From NCBI RefSeq assembly GCF_009660225.1, contig NZ_CP045920.1, forward strand, positions 3,236,079 through 3,300,078: a stretch of 64,000 nt of DNA, given 5' to 3'. This document shows, in pieces, positions 29,489 to 39,160 of this stretch. Source of the stretch: Pseudactinotalea sp. HY158. GTDB lineage: Bacteria; Actinomycetota; Actinomycetes; Actinomycetales; Beutenbergiaceae. Numbering within the stretch: position 1 is the stretch's first letter; each line of letters opens with the position of its first letter. Under the pieces are notes generated by a model that saw only the letters and a program-made list of their open reading frames with translations, made no database searches and was not told the origin of the DNA. The translations under genes and the position numbers were made by a program.

Positions 29489-30472
29489 TCAGCGCGAGTA
29501 CTGCACGTGGCGCTGGGCGGTGACGAAGCCGTGGCGGGCGTAGGTCGCGACCGCCGGGTGGTTCTCGCGCTCGACGTACAGGTCCATGCGCGCATACCCG
29601 CGCCGGCGGGCCTCGGCCATGGCGACGCGCGTGAGCAGGGTGCCCAGGCGCCGTCCCTGCGCCTCGGGGTGCACCCCGAGCACGTAGATCTCGGCCGTTC
29701 CCCCGACGTTCTGCCCACTCCGTTCATCGGGCTCGGCGGGCCCGCTCGGCACAGCGGGCTTGACCCACATCGCCCCGAGGAGGGCGGAGGTATCGTGCGC
29801 GCGCGCGAGCCAGAACAGGCTCGGGTCGAACCACGGCTGGGCCATGCGGGCGTGCAGGTCGGCGGCCGTGAGGCGCCCCTGCTCGGGATGGTCGGCGAAG
29901 GCGGCCGCGTTGAGGGCGAGCCAGTCCGCCTCGTCGCGGGTGCCCGGCGCGAACGTCGCCAGCTCGATCCCCGCCGGGACCTCGGGCGCTGTGGGCGCTG
30001 TCAACACTGTGGGCACCGTGGGCGCCTCGGACACTGTGGGCACCGTGGGCGTGAGCTCGGCGGTGAGGTAGAGCAGCTCCCGGGTGACGCGCAGGCCGCG
30101 CCGGGCGGCGAGCGCGGCGGCGCCCGGGAAGTTCCCGTGGGCCCAGATCGCGAGCTCGGGCGGACCGGCCTCGAGCACGGCCGCGAGCAGGTGGGCACCG
30201 CAGCCGGCGCGGCGGTAGTCCGGATGGATCGCGAGTTCGGCCGAGCCCCGGTCGATCTGGGCATAACCCACCGGTCCGGTGGATCCGGTGGGGCCGGCCA
30301 GCTGGAGGTGGGTCACCGCGCCCGAGTCGAGGTTGAGGAGGGTCTGCTCGTCGTAGGGGTCGATGCCGTCGGCCTGCCTCGCGGCGGCGGCGAGGGCGCG
30401 GACGGCGCCCGCGTCGGGCACGCCGGTGTGCAGCGTCGGCGGTGTCGGCGGTGTCGGCGGCCTCGGGTCCAT
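29489..30472 (-). CDS. mshD: Mycothiol synthase
   Basis: The protein has 327 residues with two GNAT domains. It acetylates Cys-GlcN-Ins in the last step of mycothiol synthesis, a pathway restricted to actinobacteria. The C-terminal active domain carries [23 protein letters not shown], and the N-terminal one has [16 protein letters not shown]. The inter-domain linker is a repetitive Thr/Val/Pro/Ala stretch. The ATG overlaps the stop of the upstream gene (TGATG). Confidence 0.93.
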   Translation of the reverse strand: MDPRPPTPPTPPTLHTGVPDAGAVRALAAAARQADGIDPYDEQTLLNLDSGAVTHLQLAGPTGSTGPVGYAQIDRGSAELAIHPDYRRAGCGAHLLAAVLEAGPPELAIWAHGNFPGAAALAARRGLRVTRELLYLTAELTPTVPTVSEAPTVPTVLTAPTAPEVPAGIELATFAPGTRDEADWLALNAAAFADHPEQGRLTAADLHARMAQPWFDPSLFWLARAHDTSALLGAMWVKPAVPSGPAEPDERSGQNVGGTAEIYVLGVHPEAQGRRLGTLLTRVAMAEARRRGYARMDLYVERENHPAVATYARHGFVTAQRHVQYSR

Positions 30473-31101
30473 CAATCGAGCTTCTCCGCCCGCCACAGGC
30501 CGGCGGCCACCGTGAGTTCCTCCGCGACGGCCTGCAGCGTGGCGCCCTGGCGCGTGAGGCGGGAGGCCTCGGCGTCGTCGGTCAGGGTGTCGGCGTCGAG
30601 CGCGCAGCCGGCCGCGAGCACCCGGCAGAAGGCGCCCGCCCGTTCGAGCGCGACCGCGAAGTCGCCCCGGTACACGCCCGTGAGGACGGCGTCCGCCAGG
30701 TCGCGTACCTCGCTCGGCCCGGGCAGCGGTGCGACTCCCGCCACCACCTCGTCGACCTGGGCGGCGCGGGAGCCGAGGCGGAAGTGCTCGGCGACCCGGT
30801 GGGCGTCGTTCCTCGTCCACTCCCGCAGCTGATAGAGCCGCCACAGGGCACCGGGCAGGGTCGTGGCCGGGGCGTTCGACCAGAGCATCGCCAGGTCGTC
30901 GATTCCCTCGTTGTCCACGAGCTCCACGAGCCGGGCCACGAGGTCGTCGTCGTGGGCCGCGGCGCGCCCGCGCACCACGAGGGCGACGGCGGTGGCGTGG
31001 GCCGCCTCCGATCGGCTGGCGGGGTCGACGTCGCCGACGATCTCCTCGGCGCGCTGGGCGGAGAGCATCGCGGGGCGTCGGAACCGTGCGGTCACGGGCA
31101 T
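30472..31101 (-). CDS. Conserved hypothetical helical protein
   Basis: This 209-residue soluble protein is mostly predicted helix, rich in Ala, Leu, Arg and Asp, with no membrane segments. Recognisable stretches include NEGIDDLAMLWSNAPATTLPGALWRLY and YRGDFAVALERAGAFCRVLAAG. It is translationally coupled to mshD. The family is known to me only as an actinobacterial hypothetical; no function can be assigned. Confidence 0.7.
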   Translation of the reverse strand: MPVTARFRRPAMLSAQRAEEIVGDVDPASRSEAAHATAVALVVRGRAAAHDDDLVARLVELVDNEGIDDLAMLWSNAPATTLPGALWRLYQLREWTRNDAHRVAEHFRLGSRAAQVDEVVAGVAPLPGPSEVRDLADAVLTGVYRGDFAVALERAGAFCRVLAAGCALDADTLTDDAEASRLTRQGATLQAVAEELTVAAGLWRAEKLD

Positions 31102-31133
31102 CCTTTCGAGCTCGGGTGGGAAAGACCCCGCCC

Positions 31134-31163
31134 ACGATAGTTCTCCGGTCGGGGATGCGCCAA
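31134..31163 (-). promoter_or_regulatory. Promoter for the hypothetical-mshD operon
   Basis: On the minus strand TTGGCG (31158-31163) lies 18 bases before TATCGT (31134-31139), about 33 bp upstream of the GTG/ATG region. This is a good sigma-70-like promoter. The remaining part of 31102-31392 shows no gene. Confidence 0.6.
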
Positions 31164-31392
31164 CGATCCGTCAGCGCGGGAGACGCGGCCGAATCCGCGC
31201 CGCGAACCGCGGCGCACCGGCATTGGCGACCCTCTGAGCCGGCTCACGGGGAGTCGGCGGAGGGTCCTTCTTCCCGCCCCATCCGCGGCCCTATCCGCCG
31301 GCGACCAGGGCCGAATCGTTGGTCCGCCGACACATTTCAACCCGACGACCCTGCTCGACGCGGGAATCAAGGCCACCGCCCTGCTCGATCCG

Positions 31393-32586
31393 TCATCCGA
31401 AGTCGAGGCCCTCGCCGCGATAGGTGGCCACGGTGGCGAGCAGGTCGGCGCCGTCCACCAGATGCACCCGGTCGAAGCGCTCCATGGCCTCCCCCGCCTT
31501 GGCGTGCCGGAACCACACCCGGTCCCCGATCGCGGGCTCACGGCCGACCCCGAATCGCAGCGGGGTCTGCACCTCACCGGCACCCTCGGAACCGGTGAGC
31601 CGGCCCGCGAGCGGGGCCGGCCAGCGGTCGCTGCCCACGGCACCGGAGGCGATGTAGCCACCGGCGAACGCCGTCGCATATCCGGGCGCCGGACGGCGCA
31701 CCACGTCGAGGCCGAAGAACGCGGCCGGGCGCGGGGTGAACGCCGCATAGTGATCGAAAAGGGTGGGCACGAACAGCCCGGAGCCCGCGGTCACCTCGGT
31801 GATCACCGGATCGGCGGTCGTCTGCGCCACCGACCCCGAGCCGCCGCCGTTGACGAGCAGACCCGGCCCGGTCACCTCCTCGACCGCGCGGACCACGCTC
31901 GCGCGCCGGGTGGCCAGCTCGGCGAGGGAGAGCCGCTTGAGCCCGCGCACGATCGGCCCCCGCCAGCCCGCCTCGCCCACCCCGGCGACCTGCGCCTCGT
32001 AGAACATGAGGCCGCGCACCGCGATCCCGGGCCGCCCGTGGGCGTCCGCGGCGAGCCGGCGCGCCTGCTCGGGCGTGCGCAGCGGGGAGCGCCGGGCGCC
32101 GATGTGCACGCGTCCGATCCGCAGCGAGGCGTCGATGTCGAGGCACACCCGCACCGGCTGCGCGGCCAGGTCCTGCCCGGCCGCGCCCGCGGCGGCGCGA
32201 GCGATGAGGTCGAGGTGAGCTGCGTCGTCGATCATCAACGTGATCGCCCGGCGCAACCCGGGATCGGCGGCGAGCTCGGCGAGCGCGGCCGGGTCCACGG
32301 CCGGGTAGCCGAGCAGCACGTCGGTGGTCAGGCCGGCGCGCACGAGCCAGATCGCCTCCCGCAGCGAGTAGGCCATGACGCCGATGGTCCCGGGGCGCTC
32401 GAGCATGCGGCGCAGCAGTTCGGGCACGCGCACGGACTTCGAGGCCACGCGGATGGGCACGCCGCCGGCACGGCGCGATAGATCCTCGGCGTTGCGGTCG
32501 AACGTGGGCAGGTCCACCACGGCGAGCGGCGCCGGCAGGTCGCGGGTGACCCGAGCCCACGGCGCGGGGGTGGGAGCGGGCGGCAT
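31393..32586 (-). CDS. PLP-dependent amino acid deaminase/aldolase (alanine racemase N-terminal fold)
   Basis: The 397-residue protein belongs to the fold-type III PLP family, like D-threonine aldolase and D-serine dehydratase. The PLP lysine is in IRVASKSVRVPELLRRML near residue 45. The C-terminal D-ser-dehydrat domain ends with a metal-binding region (RVWFRHAKAGEAMERFDRVHLV). A His in FRHAK fits the zinc site. The substrate is not determinable. It is divergent from a lactone oxidase gene 84 bp away, a pair often found together. Confidence 0.88.
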   Translation of the reverse strand: MPPAPTPAPWARVTRDLPAPLAVVDLPTFDRNAEDLSRRAGGVPIRVASKSVRVPELLRRMLERPGTIGVMAYSLREAIWLVRAGLTTDVLLGYPAVDPAALAELAADPGLRRAITLMIDDAAHLDLIARAAAGAAGQDLAAQPVRVCLDIDASLRIGRVHIGARRSPLRTPEQARRLAADAHGRPGIAVRGLMFYEAQVAGVGEAGWRGPIVRGLKRLSLAELATRRASVVRAVEEVTGPGLLVNGGGSGSVAQTTADPVITEVTAGSGLFVPTLFDHYAAFTPRPAAFFGLDVVRRPAPGYATAFAGGYIASGAVGSDRWPAPLAGRLTGSEGAGEVQTPLRFGVGREPAIGDRVWFRHAKAGEAMERFDRVHLVDGADLLATVATYRGEGLDFG

Positions 32587-32670
32587 GGGCTCATTGTCGC
32601 CCACGCCGCGCATCGTCGCGCTGGAATTCCTCCCCTGCCGATGCGGGATTCCGGCAGACTGGACGCCACC

Positions 32671-34002
32671 ATGACCACGACGGACACGCGCTGGCGCAAT
32701 TGGGCCTCGACGGCCGCGGCACATCCGCGGGCGGTGGCCCGCCCCCGCACCGACGAGGACCTCGCCCGCCTCGTGGGCGAGGCCGCGGCCGGGGGCCGGC
32801 GGATGCGCGCCGTCGGCTCCGGCCACTCGTTCACCGACTGTGCGGTGACCACGGGCACGTCGGTCGACCTGAGCGCCCTCGACCGGATCGAATGGGTGGG
32901 ACCGCCGTCCCCCGACGGGTCGAGGCCCGTGCGGATCGGCGCTGGGATCACGCTGCGGCGGCTCTGTGTCGAGCTCGCCGAGCGGGGCCTCGCGCTGGCG
33001 AACATGGGCGATATCGACGCCCAGACCCTCGCGGGGGCGGTGAGCACGGGCACCCACGGCACGGGCGAGCGCTTCACCGGGTTCGCGGGGATGGTCGAGC
33101 ACGTGCGGATCGTCACCGCCGACGGGGCGATCCGCGACACGACGCCCGACTCCGAGCCCGACCTGTTCGAGGCCGCGCGCCTCGGGGTGGGCTCGCTCGG
33201 CGTGATCACGGCGCTCACGCTGCGGGCCGTGCCCGCCTTCGTGCTCCACGCGCACGAGGCCCCGCGGCCCCTGGCGGCCGTGCTCGAGGGTCTCGCGGAT
33301 CCCGACGGGCCCGTGCGCTCGAACGATCACTTCGAGTTCTACTGGTTCCCGCACACCGACCTCGCCCTGACCAAGGCGAACAACCTGGCCGCGGCCGACG
33401 ATCTGCCGCTGCCCACGACGCGCCGACTCCTCGACGACGAGCTCCTCTCGAACGGCCTGTTCGCGGCGACGAACGAGCTGTGCACCCTCGCCCCCGGGCT
33501 CACACCGTGGGTCAACCGGATCGCCGCGCGGGCCCTGGGCGAGCGCACCTACACCGCCCCGAGCCACGCGGTGTTCGTGACCCCGCGGCGGGTGCGCTTC
33601 CGGGAGATGGAGTACGCGATCGGGGCCGCCGATCTCGCGCCGGCGCTCGCCCGGGTGCGCGCGTGGCTGGATCGACGGCGCGCGGCCGTGCCGTTCCCGA
33701 TCGAGGTGCGCTTCGCCGCCGCCGACGACGTGTGGCTGTCCACGGCTTTTGGACGGCGCACGGCGTACGTCGCCGTCCACCAGAACCTCGGCCTGGAGTT
33801 CCGCGAGTATTTCCGGGCGGTCGAGGCGATCATGGCCGACTTCGGCGGGCGCCCGCACTGGGGCAAGATCCATTGGCTCCGCCGCGCCGACCTCGCGGAG
33901 CTGTACCCGCGGTTCGGGGACTTCCTCGCCGTGCGCGACCGGGTGGATCCGCACGGCGTCTTCGCCAACCGGTACACCGGCCGGGTGTTCGACACGGCGT
34001 GA
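32671..34002 (+). CDS. FAD-linked D-arabinono-1,4-lactone oxidase family protein
   Basis: The protein has 443 residues. The FAD-binding segment near the N-terminus reads RAVGSGHSFTDCA, and STGTHGTGERFTGFA contains the typical THGTG. The ALO C-terminal domain ends VDPHGVFANRYTGRVF. Such enzymes oxidise sugar lactones or polyols (xylitol/alditol oxidase type). Start is the ATG at 32671; the extra 10 upstream residues have no ribosome site. Confidence 0.9.
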   Translation: MTTTDTRWRNWASTAAAHPRAVARPRTDEDLARLVGEAAAGGRRMRAVGSGHSFTDCAVTTGTSVDLSALDRIEWVGPPSPDGSRPVRIGAGITLRRLCVELAERGLALANMGDIDAQTLAGAVSTGTHGTGERFTGFAGMVEHVRIVTADGAIRDTTPDSEPDLFEAARLGVGSLGVITALTLRAVPAFVLHAHEAPRPLAAVLEGLADPDGPVRSNDHFEFYWFPHTDLALTKANNLAAADDLPLPTTRRLLDDELLSNGLFAATNELCTLAPGLTPWVNRIAARALGERTYTAPSHAVFVTPRRVRFREMEYAIGAADLAPALARVRAWLDRRRAAVPFPIEVRFAAADDVWLSTAFGRRTAYVAVHQNLGLEFREYFRAVEAIMADFGGRPHWGKIHWLRRADLAELYPRFGDFLAVRDRVDPHGVFANRYTGRVFDTA

Positions 34003-34031
34003 GGACGACGCTCGCGGCCCGGGTGCGCGCG

Positions 34032-34060
34032 TTCGCCCGCGAGCCGCGAGCGACTACACT
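34032..34060 (+). promoter_or_regulatory. tRNA-Lys promoter
   Basis: TTCGCC (34032-34037), a 17-bp spacer and TACACT (34055-34060) lie 39 bp upstream of the tRNA. Confidence 0.6.
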
Positions 34061-34099
34061 TCTCGGGTGGCCGCACCGGCGGATTCCGGGGTGGGCCGC

Positions 34100-34172
34100 G
34101 GGCCTCTAGCTCAATGGGTAGAGCAACGGACTTTTAATCCGTGGGTTGCGGGTTCGAGCCCCGCGGGGCCTA
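34100..34172 (+). tRNA. tRNA-Lys (anticodon TTT)
   Basis: This 73-nt cloverleaf has the anticodon loop CTTTTAA. The D-arm is GCTC/GAGC and the T-arm GCGGG-TTCGAGC-CCCGC. The acceptor pairs GGGCCTC with GGGGCCT, leaving a G1-U72 wobble; the discriminator is A. CCA is not fully encoded. Confidence 0.95.
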
Positions 34173-34243
34173 CCGCATTCGGCCGGGGCTATTCGGCCTC
34201 GGCGGGCCTTCGCCGTTCGAGCGGGGCCGGGCGATCGGCGGCC

Positions 34244-34723
34244 TCAGCACGGTGTGCTGAACTGCTCCACGCCCAGCTGGTCGAGGGACTCGGCGATCAC
34301 CGGGACCGTGCCGTCGTGGCCGTCGAAGAGCCACGAGTCCTTGATCCCCCAGTGGATGACCTCGTCCTCGGGGAAGGATTCGCAGTGCAGCGCGATCACG
34401 ACCTCGTCGAGGTAGTCCTGCATGGCCCCCGCCTCGAGGAAGTTCCCCGCGCCGAGGAAGAACTCCTCGTCCATCGAGCAGAAGAAGGCGTCCGACAGCA
34501 GCTCCGCGTCGAAGGACTGGTCCTCGCACTCCCACCCGAGGTCCGCCAGCCCGGCCCGGAGCGGGCCCTCGCCCGACTCGGGCGGCTCGGTCTGCCCGGC
34601 CGCATCCCCTGCCGCTGCCGTGTCCACCGTGTCAGCGGTCGGTTCCTCGGGCGCGTCGGCCCCCGAGCATCCTCCCAGCACGACCATCGCGCATACGAAC
34701 CCCGCGACGCGCCCTCGCCCCAT
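34244..34723 (-). CDS. Secreted lipoprotein of unknown function
   Basis: The protein has 159 residues from ATG 34723, preceded by GGGAGGT. The lipobox is VLGGC, followed by an acidic/Thr-rich linker and a small acidic domain with four cysteines (WECEDQ, FFCSMDEEF, ALHCES, FSTPC) that may form disulphides. No family recognised. It is divergent from the LysR gene across a 297-bp region with no clear operator. Confidence 0.75.
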   Translation of the reverse strand: MGRGRVAGFVCAMVVLGGCSGADAPEEPTADTVDTAAAGDAAGQTEPPESGEGPLRAGLADLGWECEDQSFDAELLSDAFFCSMDEEFFLGAGNFLEAGAMQDYLDEVVIALHCESFPEDEVIHWGIKDSWLFDGHDGTVPVIAESLDQLGVEQFSTPC

Positions 34724-35020
34724 CGTGACCTCCCGTGTCATCGGCATTCGCCCCCGCACCCCGCTCGCGCGGTTGCGGGCAGCCCGATCCGGTGATCGGG
34801 GCGGCGCTGTAGGTGCGCCGACGGTGCCGTGGCATCGAACGGTACCGGCCGGCGCTCACAATCGGCTCACAGGGCGCATGCCCCGGCGCCGGGAACGGTC
34901 CGATGTTCGCTGGACGGGTCCGCTCGCCGCGTGACGGGCAGCTCGTGCTCAGGGTCGAGAGCGAACTCGCCCGGGCCCGGGCTCATTGCCACGGCACCGG
35001 GCCGCGACGAAGATGTTCGG

Positions 35021-35980
35021 ATGAGCACTCGCGGCGGGGATCGTGGGATCGAACTGCGCCAGCTGCGCTATTTCGTGACGCTGGCCGAGGAACTCCACTT
35101 CGCCCGCGCCGCCGCGCGCGAGCACATCGTGCAGTCCGCCCTGAGCCAGCAGATCCAGCGGCTGGAGCGCCTGCTCGGGGTCGTGCTGGTCGAGCGCACG
35201 ACCCATCACGTGCGGCTCACGCCGTCCGGCGCGGTGTTCCTGAGCCAGGCGCGGAGCGTTCTTCGCGCGGTCGACCGCGCCGTCGCCGCGACGAGGTCCG
35301 CGAGCGCGGACGCCGAGGTCGTGCGGGTGGCGATCGGGGATGCGAGCCTCGATTCGATGCCGCAGATCCTGCGTCACGCGCAGTACAACCGGCCCGGTCT
35401 CGTGGTCCACCGGACCGAGGCGACGGTGCCGGCGCAGTACCGGATGCTCGCGGAGGGATCCATCGACGTGGGGGTCGGCAACGCCGCCGACGCGCCCCGC
35501 GGAATCGCCTCCGAGGTGTTCCGGCTCGACCCGATGGGCGTGCTGGTGGCGCAGACCCATCCACTCGCCCGGGCCGCGGCCGTGAGCGTCGCCGACCTGG
35601 ACGGCCTCGAGCTCGTGCTCGCCGAGGACGCCGAGGCGCCCGAGTTCAACGAGTTCGTCACCTCGATGTGCGCCGCCGCCGGGCTTCGGCCCGTCCGCTT
35701 TCCCGGCACCGCCCAGAGCATCCGCGCGGCGGCCTACCTCGTGGGGGAGCGCGAGTGCGGCGCGATCGTGCCCGCCTCGTGCGACCTGTTGATGCCGGGC
35801 CTGCGGTGGCGCCCCCTCGAGCCGCCGTCGCTGTTTCCGTGGTCGCTGCTCTGGCGCGCGGACGACGCCACGCCGGCGGTCCGGGCGATACGCCGCGCCG
35901 CCGCTGCCTTGTCCGCGAAGCTCGACTGGCTCGGGGACGACGCGGGCGGCCCCGGGATCGCTCATCAGTCGCATCGATGA
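35021..35980 (+). CDS. LysR-type transcriptional regulator
   Basis: The protein has 319 residues. The winged helix-turn-helix spans residues 10-70 (ELRQLRYFVTLAEELHFARAA, then SALSQQIQRLERLLGVVLVER). A ligand-binding domain follows. It begins at ATG 35021. It precedes a two-gene drug-efflux-type ABC transporter by 133 bp on the same strand, so it may regulate it, though LysR regulators are usually divergent from their targets. Confidence 0.9.
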   Translation: MSTRGGDRGIELRQLRYFVTLAEELHFARAAAREHIVQSALSQQIQRLERLLGVVLVERTTHHVRLTPSGAVFLSQARSVLRAVDRAVAATRSASADAEVVRVAIGDASLDSMPQILRHAQYNRPGLVVHRTEATVPAQYRMLAEGSIDVGVGNAADAPRGIASEVFRLDPMGVLVAQTHPLARAAAVSVADLDGLELVLAEDAEAPEFNEFVTSMCAAAGLRPVRFPGTAQSIRAAAYLVGERECGAIVPASCDLLMPGLRWRPLEPPSLFPWSLLWRADDATPAVRAIRRAAAALSAKLDWLGDDAGGPGIAHQSHR

Positions 35981-36113
35981 CGTGTGCTGATTCTCGAGGT
36001 TTCCGGCGCCGGGAGGCGGTGCTTGACTGATTCGTCGCCGTCGTCGTACACGGCACCGGCACCCGAGCCCCGGCCGCTCGGATGCCGGACACCACCGACC
36101 ACCGTGGAGAGCC

Positions 36114-37115
36114 ATGGCCATCAGGCAACTGGGTAGGCAGGAGGTACGCGATCGCACCCGCCTCCCCGCGATCGAGGCGGAGGGGCTGGTCAAGAGGTTC
36201 GGCGACTTCACCGCCGTCGACGACGTCGGCTTCGAGGTTCCCCGGGGAACCGTGCTCGGGCTGCTCGGCCCGAACGGCGCCGGCAAGACCACGATCGTGC
36301 GGATGATGACGACGCTGTCGGCCCCGACCAGCGGTCGCGCCCGGGTCGCCGGCTACGACGTGGCCTCCGAGCCGGACATGGTGCGCCGCAGCATGGGCCT
36401 GACCGGGCAGGCGGCCAGCGTCGACGAGATCCTCACCGGCCGCGAGAACATCCGCATGATCGGCGGACTCCACGGAATCGGCCGCAGGGAGCTCGCCCGG
36501 CGCGGCGACGAGCTGCTCGAGCACTTCTCGCTCGCCGATGCCGCCGACCGGCAGGTCAAGACGTATTCCGGCGGGATGCGCCGCCGGCTCGACCTGGCCG
36601 TCTCGCTGCTGGCCACCCCGCCGGTGCTGTTCCTCGACGAGCCCACCACCGGGCTCGACCCGCGCAGCCGGGCCGAGATGTGGGCGGTGATCCGCGACCT
36701 CGTGGCCCAGGGCACCACCCTCCTGCTTACGACCCAGTACCTGGAGGAGGCCGACCACCTCGCCGACGACATCGTCGTCATCGACAAGGGACGGGTCATC
36801 GCCCAGGGAACCCCGCTGCAGCTCAAGAACCAGGCCGGCGCGGCGAGCCTCGTGATCACGGTGACCGACCCCGACGACCTCGGATCCGCCGAGGCCCTGC
36901 TCGGCAAGACCGGCTCGGAGGTGTTCGTGGATCGGGCCGCCCGCAGGCTGACGATGCCCGCCGGCGGCCTCGAGGATCTCACCCGCGTCGTGGATTGGCT
37001 GCGCAACAGCCGGATCGCCGTGGACGACATCGGCCTGTCGCGTCCGAGCCTCGACGACGTGTTCCTCTCCCTCACCGGACATTTCGCCGACGACTCCCCC
37101 GAGGAATCCCGATGA
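36114..37115 (+). CDS. DrrA-like ABC exporter ATPase
   Basis: The protein has 333 residues. Walker A is GPNGAGKTT, the signature YSGGMRRRLDLAVSL, Walker B LFLDEPTTGLD and the switch His lies in TTQYLEEADHLAD. The C-terminal extension of about 90 residues is typical of DrrA. It pairs with the downstream permease; ATG and TGA overlap (ATGA) at 37112-37115. Such systems export drugs or lipids. Confidence 0.92.
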   Translation: MAIRQLGRQEVRDRTRLPAIEAEGLVKRFGDFTAVDDVGFEVPRGTVLGLLGPNGAGKTTIVRMMTTLSAPTSGRARVAGYDVASEPDMVRRSMGLTGQAASVDEILTGRENIRMIGGLHGIGRRELARRGDELLEHFSLADAADRQVKTYSGGMRRRLDLAVSLLATPPVLFLDEPTTGLDPRSRAEMWAVIRDLVAQGTTLLLTTQYLEEADHLADDIVVIDKGRVIAQGTPLQLKNQAGAASLVITVTDPDDLGSAEALLGKTGSEVFVDRAARRLTMPAGGLEDLTRVVDWLRNSRIAVDDIGLSRPSLDDVFLSLTGHFADDSPEESR

Positions 37116-37957
37116 CCGCCTCCACCGCCACCCGATCACACGTCGCACCGGCTCGGCAGCGGCGCACGAACCTGTGGCAGCAGTCCTGGATCATGGTCCG
37201 CCGCAACCTCATCCACACCCGCCGCATGCCGGAGATGCTCTCGGACGTGACGATCCAACCGATCATGTTCGTGGTGCTCTTCGCCTACGTCTTCGGAGCG
37301 TCGATCACGAACACCGGCGGGCCCTCCTACAAGGAGTTCCTGCTCCCGGGGATCATGGGCCAGACGATCGTGTTCACCGCGTTCATCGTCGCGACCGGGA
37401 TCACCGCCGATGTGGAGAAGGGGATCGTCGACCGGTTCCGCTCCCTGCCGATCAGGCGCTCCTCCGTGCTCATCGGCCGGAGCATCGCGAGCCTGCTGCA
37501 CTCCTCCATCGGCATCGTCGTGATGGCGCTGACCGGCCTGGCGATCGGGTGGCGGATCCGGAACTCGCTCGGCGAGGCCGTGCTCGCGTTCGCGCTCGTG
37601 CTCCTATTCGGGTTCGGGATGATCTGGTTCGGCATCCTCATCGGATCGTGGCTGCGCTCGGTCGAGGCCGTGAACGGCTTCATGTTCTCGACGCTCTTCC
37701 CGATCACGTTCCTCTCCAACGCCTTCGTGCCCACCGCGCCGATGCCCGGTTGGCTGCGCGCCATGGCCGAGTGGAACCCCGTCTCCTCCCTCGTACAGTC
37801 GATGCGTGTGCTGTGGGGGAACGGTCCCGCGGCCGGCCCCGGTGCCGCGCTGCCGCTGCAGCACCCCGTGCTCACGACGATCATCTGGGCGGGCGTGCTC
37901 ACCGCCGTGTTCGCACCGTTCGCCCTGCGGGCGTATGCCCGGCGCACCTCGGACTGA
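37112..37957 (+). CDS. DrrB-like ABC-2 permease
   Basis: The protein has 281 residues with six membrane segments. The ABC-2 pattern is clear: PIMFVVLFAYVFGASI, PGIMGQTIVFTAF, EKGIVDRFRSLPIRRSSVLIGR and the C-terminal PVSSLVQSMRVLW. It forms the transmembrane half of the exporter with the preceding ATPase. Confidence 0.92.
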   Translation: MTASTATRSHVAPARQRRTNLWQQSWIMVRRNLIHTRRMPEMLSDVTIQPIMFVVLFAYVFGASITNTGGPSYKEFLLPGIMGQTIVFTAFIVATGITADVEKGIVDRFRSLPIRRSSVLIGRSIASLLHSSIGIVVMALTGLAIGWRIRNSLGEAVLAFALVLLFGFGMIWFGILIGSWLRSVEAVNGFMFSTLFPITFLSNAFVPTAPMPGWLRAMAEWNPVSSLVQSMRVLWGNGPAAGPGAALPLQHPVLTTIIWAGVLTAVFAPFALRAYARRTSD

Positions 37958-38015
37958 CCGAGCGCTCGGGCCGGGCACCATGCCGCCCCAACTCGGCCAC
38001 TCGTCGATTTGCCTC

Positions 38016-38683
38016 TCAGAAGATGTTGAGCCCCCAGAGTGTCGCGACAGCGTCCAGAGCGGCGTCATCGCGGGCGATCGTGTCCCTGGCTACTTCACGC
38101 ACGCCCGTCCCCTCGAAGATCGCCCAGCACTCGTAGTCACCCAGGCGGCTCATATAGCGAAGCCCGCCGTATGCGAGGTTGCCGTCGCCGTCGGTGGCCA
38201 TGTATGCCCACGCCGCCGCTGCACAGTGATGAGCCGGTTGGGGCCGCGAATAGTGGCGACGTCGATGACTGGTACCGACAACGCGTCCATCTCGCGGGCG
38301 AGCGCCGTCGTCAGAAACTCGTGAGCGGTGCCATCCTCCACATCGAGGAATGGAAGTGCGTCGACGGTCTGCAGCGTGATCCTGAGCCTGCGCGCACGCC
38401 ATTCCGCCGGCACACCACCGCAGATCATGAAGTGAGGGTCTTCTGCCTGTACTGCGGCCCGAGCGGCGGCGCTGGGGCGAAATCGCGCAAGCGTCTCCGC
38501 GAAACACCCGAAGAAGCTCGTGGCTCCATAGAGCACGCCCCCGCCCGGTACGTCGAACCGGTTTCCCGCGCCGGGAAGGGTGACGTCGGCCGGGTGGATA
38601 CGCGAGAACCGCAACGGGGAGTCCGAACGCGCCACCCGGTACAGGTGAGGAGGCGGCTTCACCTGACGAGGTTGCCCCGGCAT
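38016..38683 (-). pseudogene. RES-domain toxin, frameshifted
   Basis: The N-terminal frame (residues 1-163) has the RES features: an early Arg (YRVARSDSPLRFSR), GVLYGATSFFGCFAETLARFRP with the conserved Glu, and TIRGPNRLIT. It then runs into nonsense. The rest of the family continues in another frame from about 38230 (AAAAWAYMATDGDG to ATLWGLNIF). Restoring one base near 38229 would rejoin them. RES toxins such as MbcT degrade NAD+. The upstream gene is the matching antitoxin. Confidence 0.82.
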
Positions 38684-38689
38684 TCCCGG

Positions 38690-39076
38690 TCACCCGGCGT
38701 TGATGAACGCTCTTGCGGCCGCCATGACGGCGCGGGCGTCACCGTCGCGGATGGCTTCCGCCGGGGATCGGTCCTCCAACTGCGGATTCATCCCCATGAA
38801 CCATGCTCTGATGGTCGCCGGCGCGTCGACGGGCTGCAGGGCCTGGAAGACCTGGTACGTAGCCCGCACCTTCAGCTCGGTATCGAATTGTGGGGTCCTG
38901 TCACGGTCCGTCAACCACCGCCCGATCGTTCGGTGATCCACATCGAGGGCGAGCGCAAGGAGCCTCGACCCGAGGTGCTCGTTCAGGAATTCAATCACCG
39001 AATGGAGCTCGACCGCCGACTCCTGTGCGGCCGCACTCCTCGGTCCCTGGTCACTGGCGGCCATCCGGGTTGCCAT
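38690..39076 (-). CDS. MbcA/Xre-type antitoxin
   Basis: The protein has about 128 residues from the ATG at 39076 (GGAAGG lies 11 bases upstream); GTG 39133 is an alternative. A helical N-terminal DNA-binding region contains DVDHRTIGRWLTDRDRTPQ. The C-terminal toxin-binding module has AWFMGMNPQLEDRSPAEAIRDGD, the DUF2384 pattern. It neutralises RES toxins. It lies six bases upstream of the frameshifted RES gene and appears intact. Confidence 0.88.
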   Translation of the reverse strand: MATRMAASDQGPRSAAAQESAVELHSVIEFLNEHLGSRLLALALDVDHRTIGRWLTDRDRTPQFDTELKVRATYQVFQALQPVDAPATIRAWFMGMNPQLEDRSPAEAIRDGDARAVMAAARAFINAG

Positions 39077-39160
39077 CGCGCCGACCACCTTCCATGTCCG
39101 TGATTCGTCCCTACAAAGTACTGGTTCCGTCACCAGAGTATCCGTGGATTGCGCTCGTGC

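Noticed and set aside
31190-31392. Extra small gene between the hypothetical-mshD operon and the PLP enzyme gene
   Set aside because: Frames there are short, Arg-rich and lack ribosome sites or conserved features.
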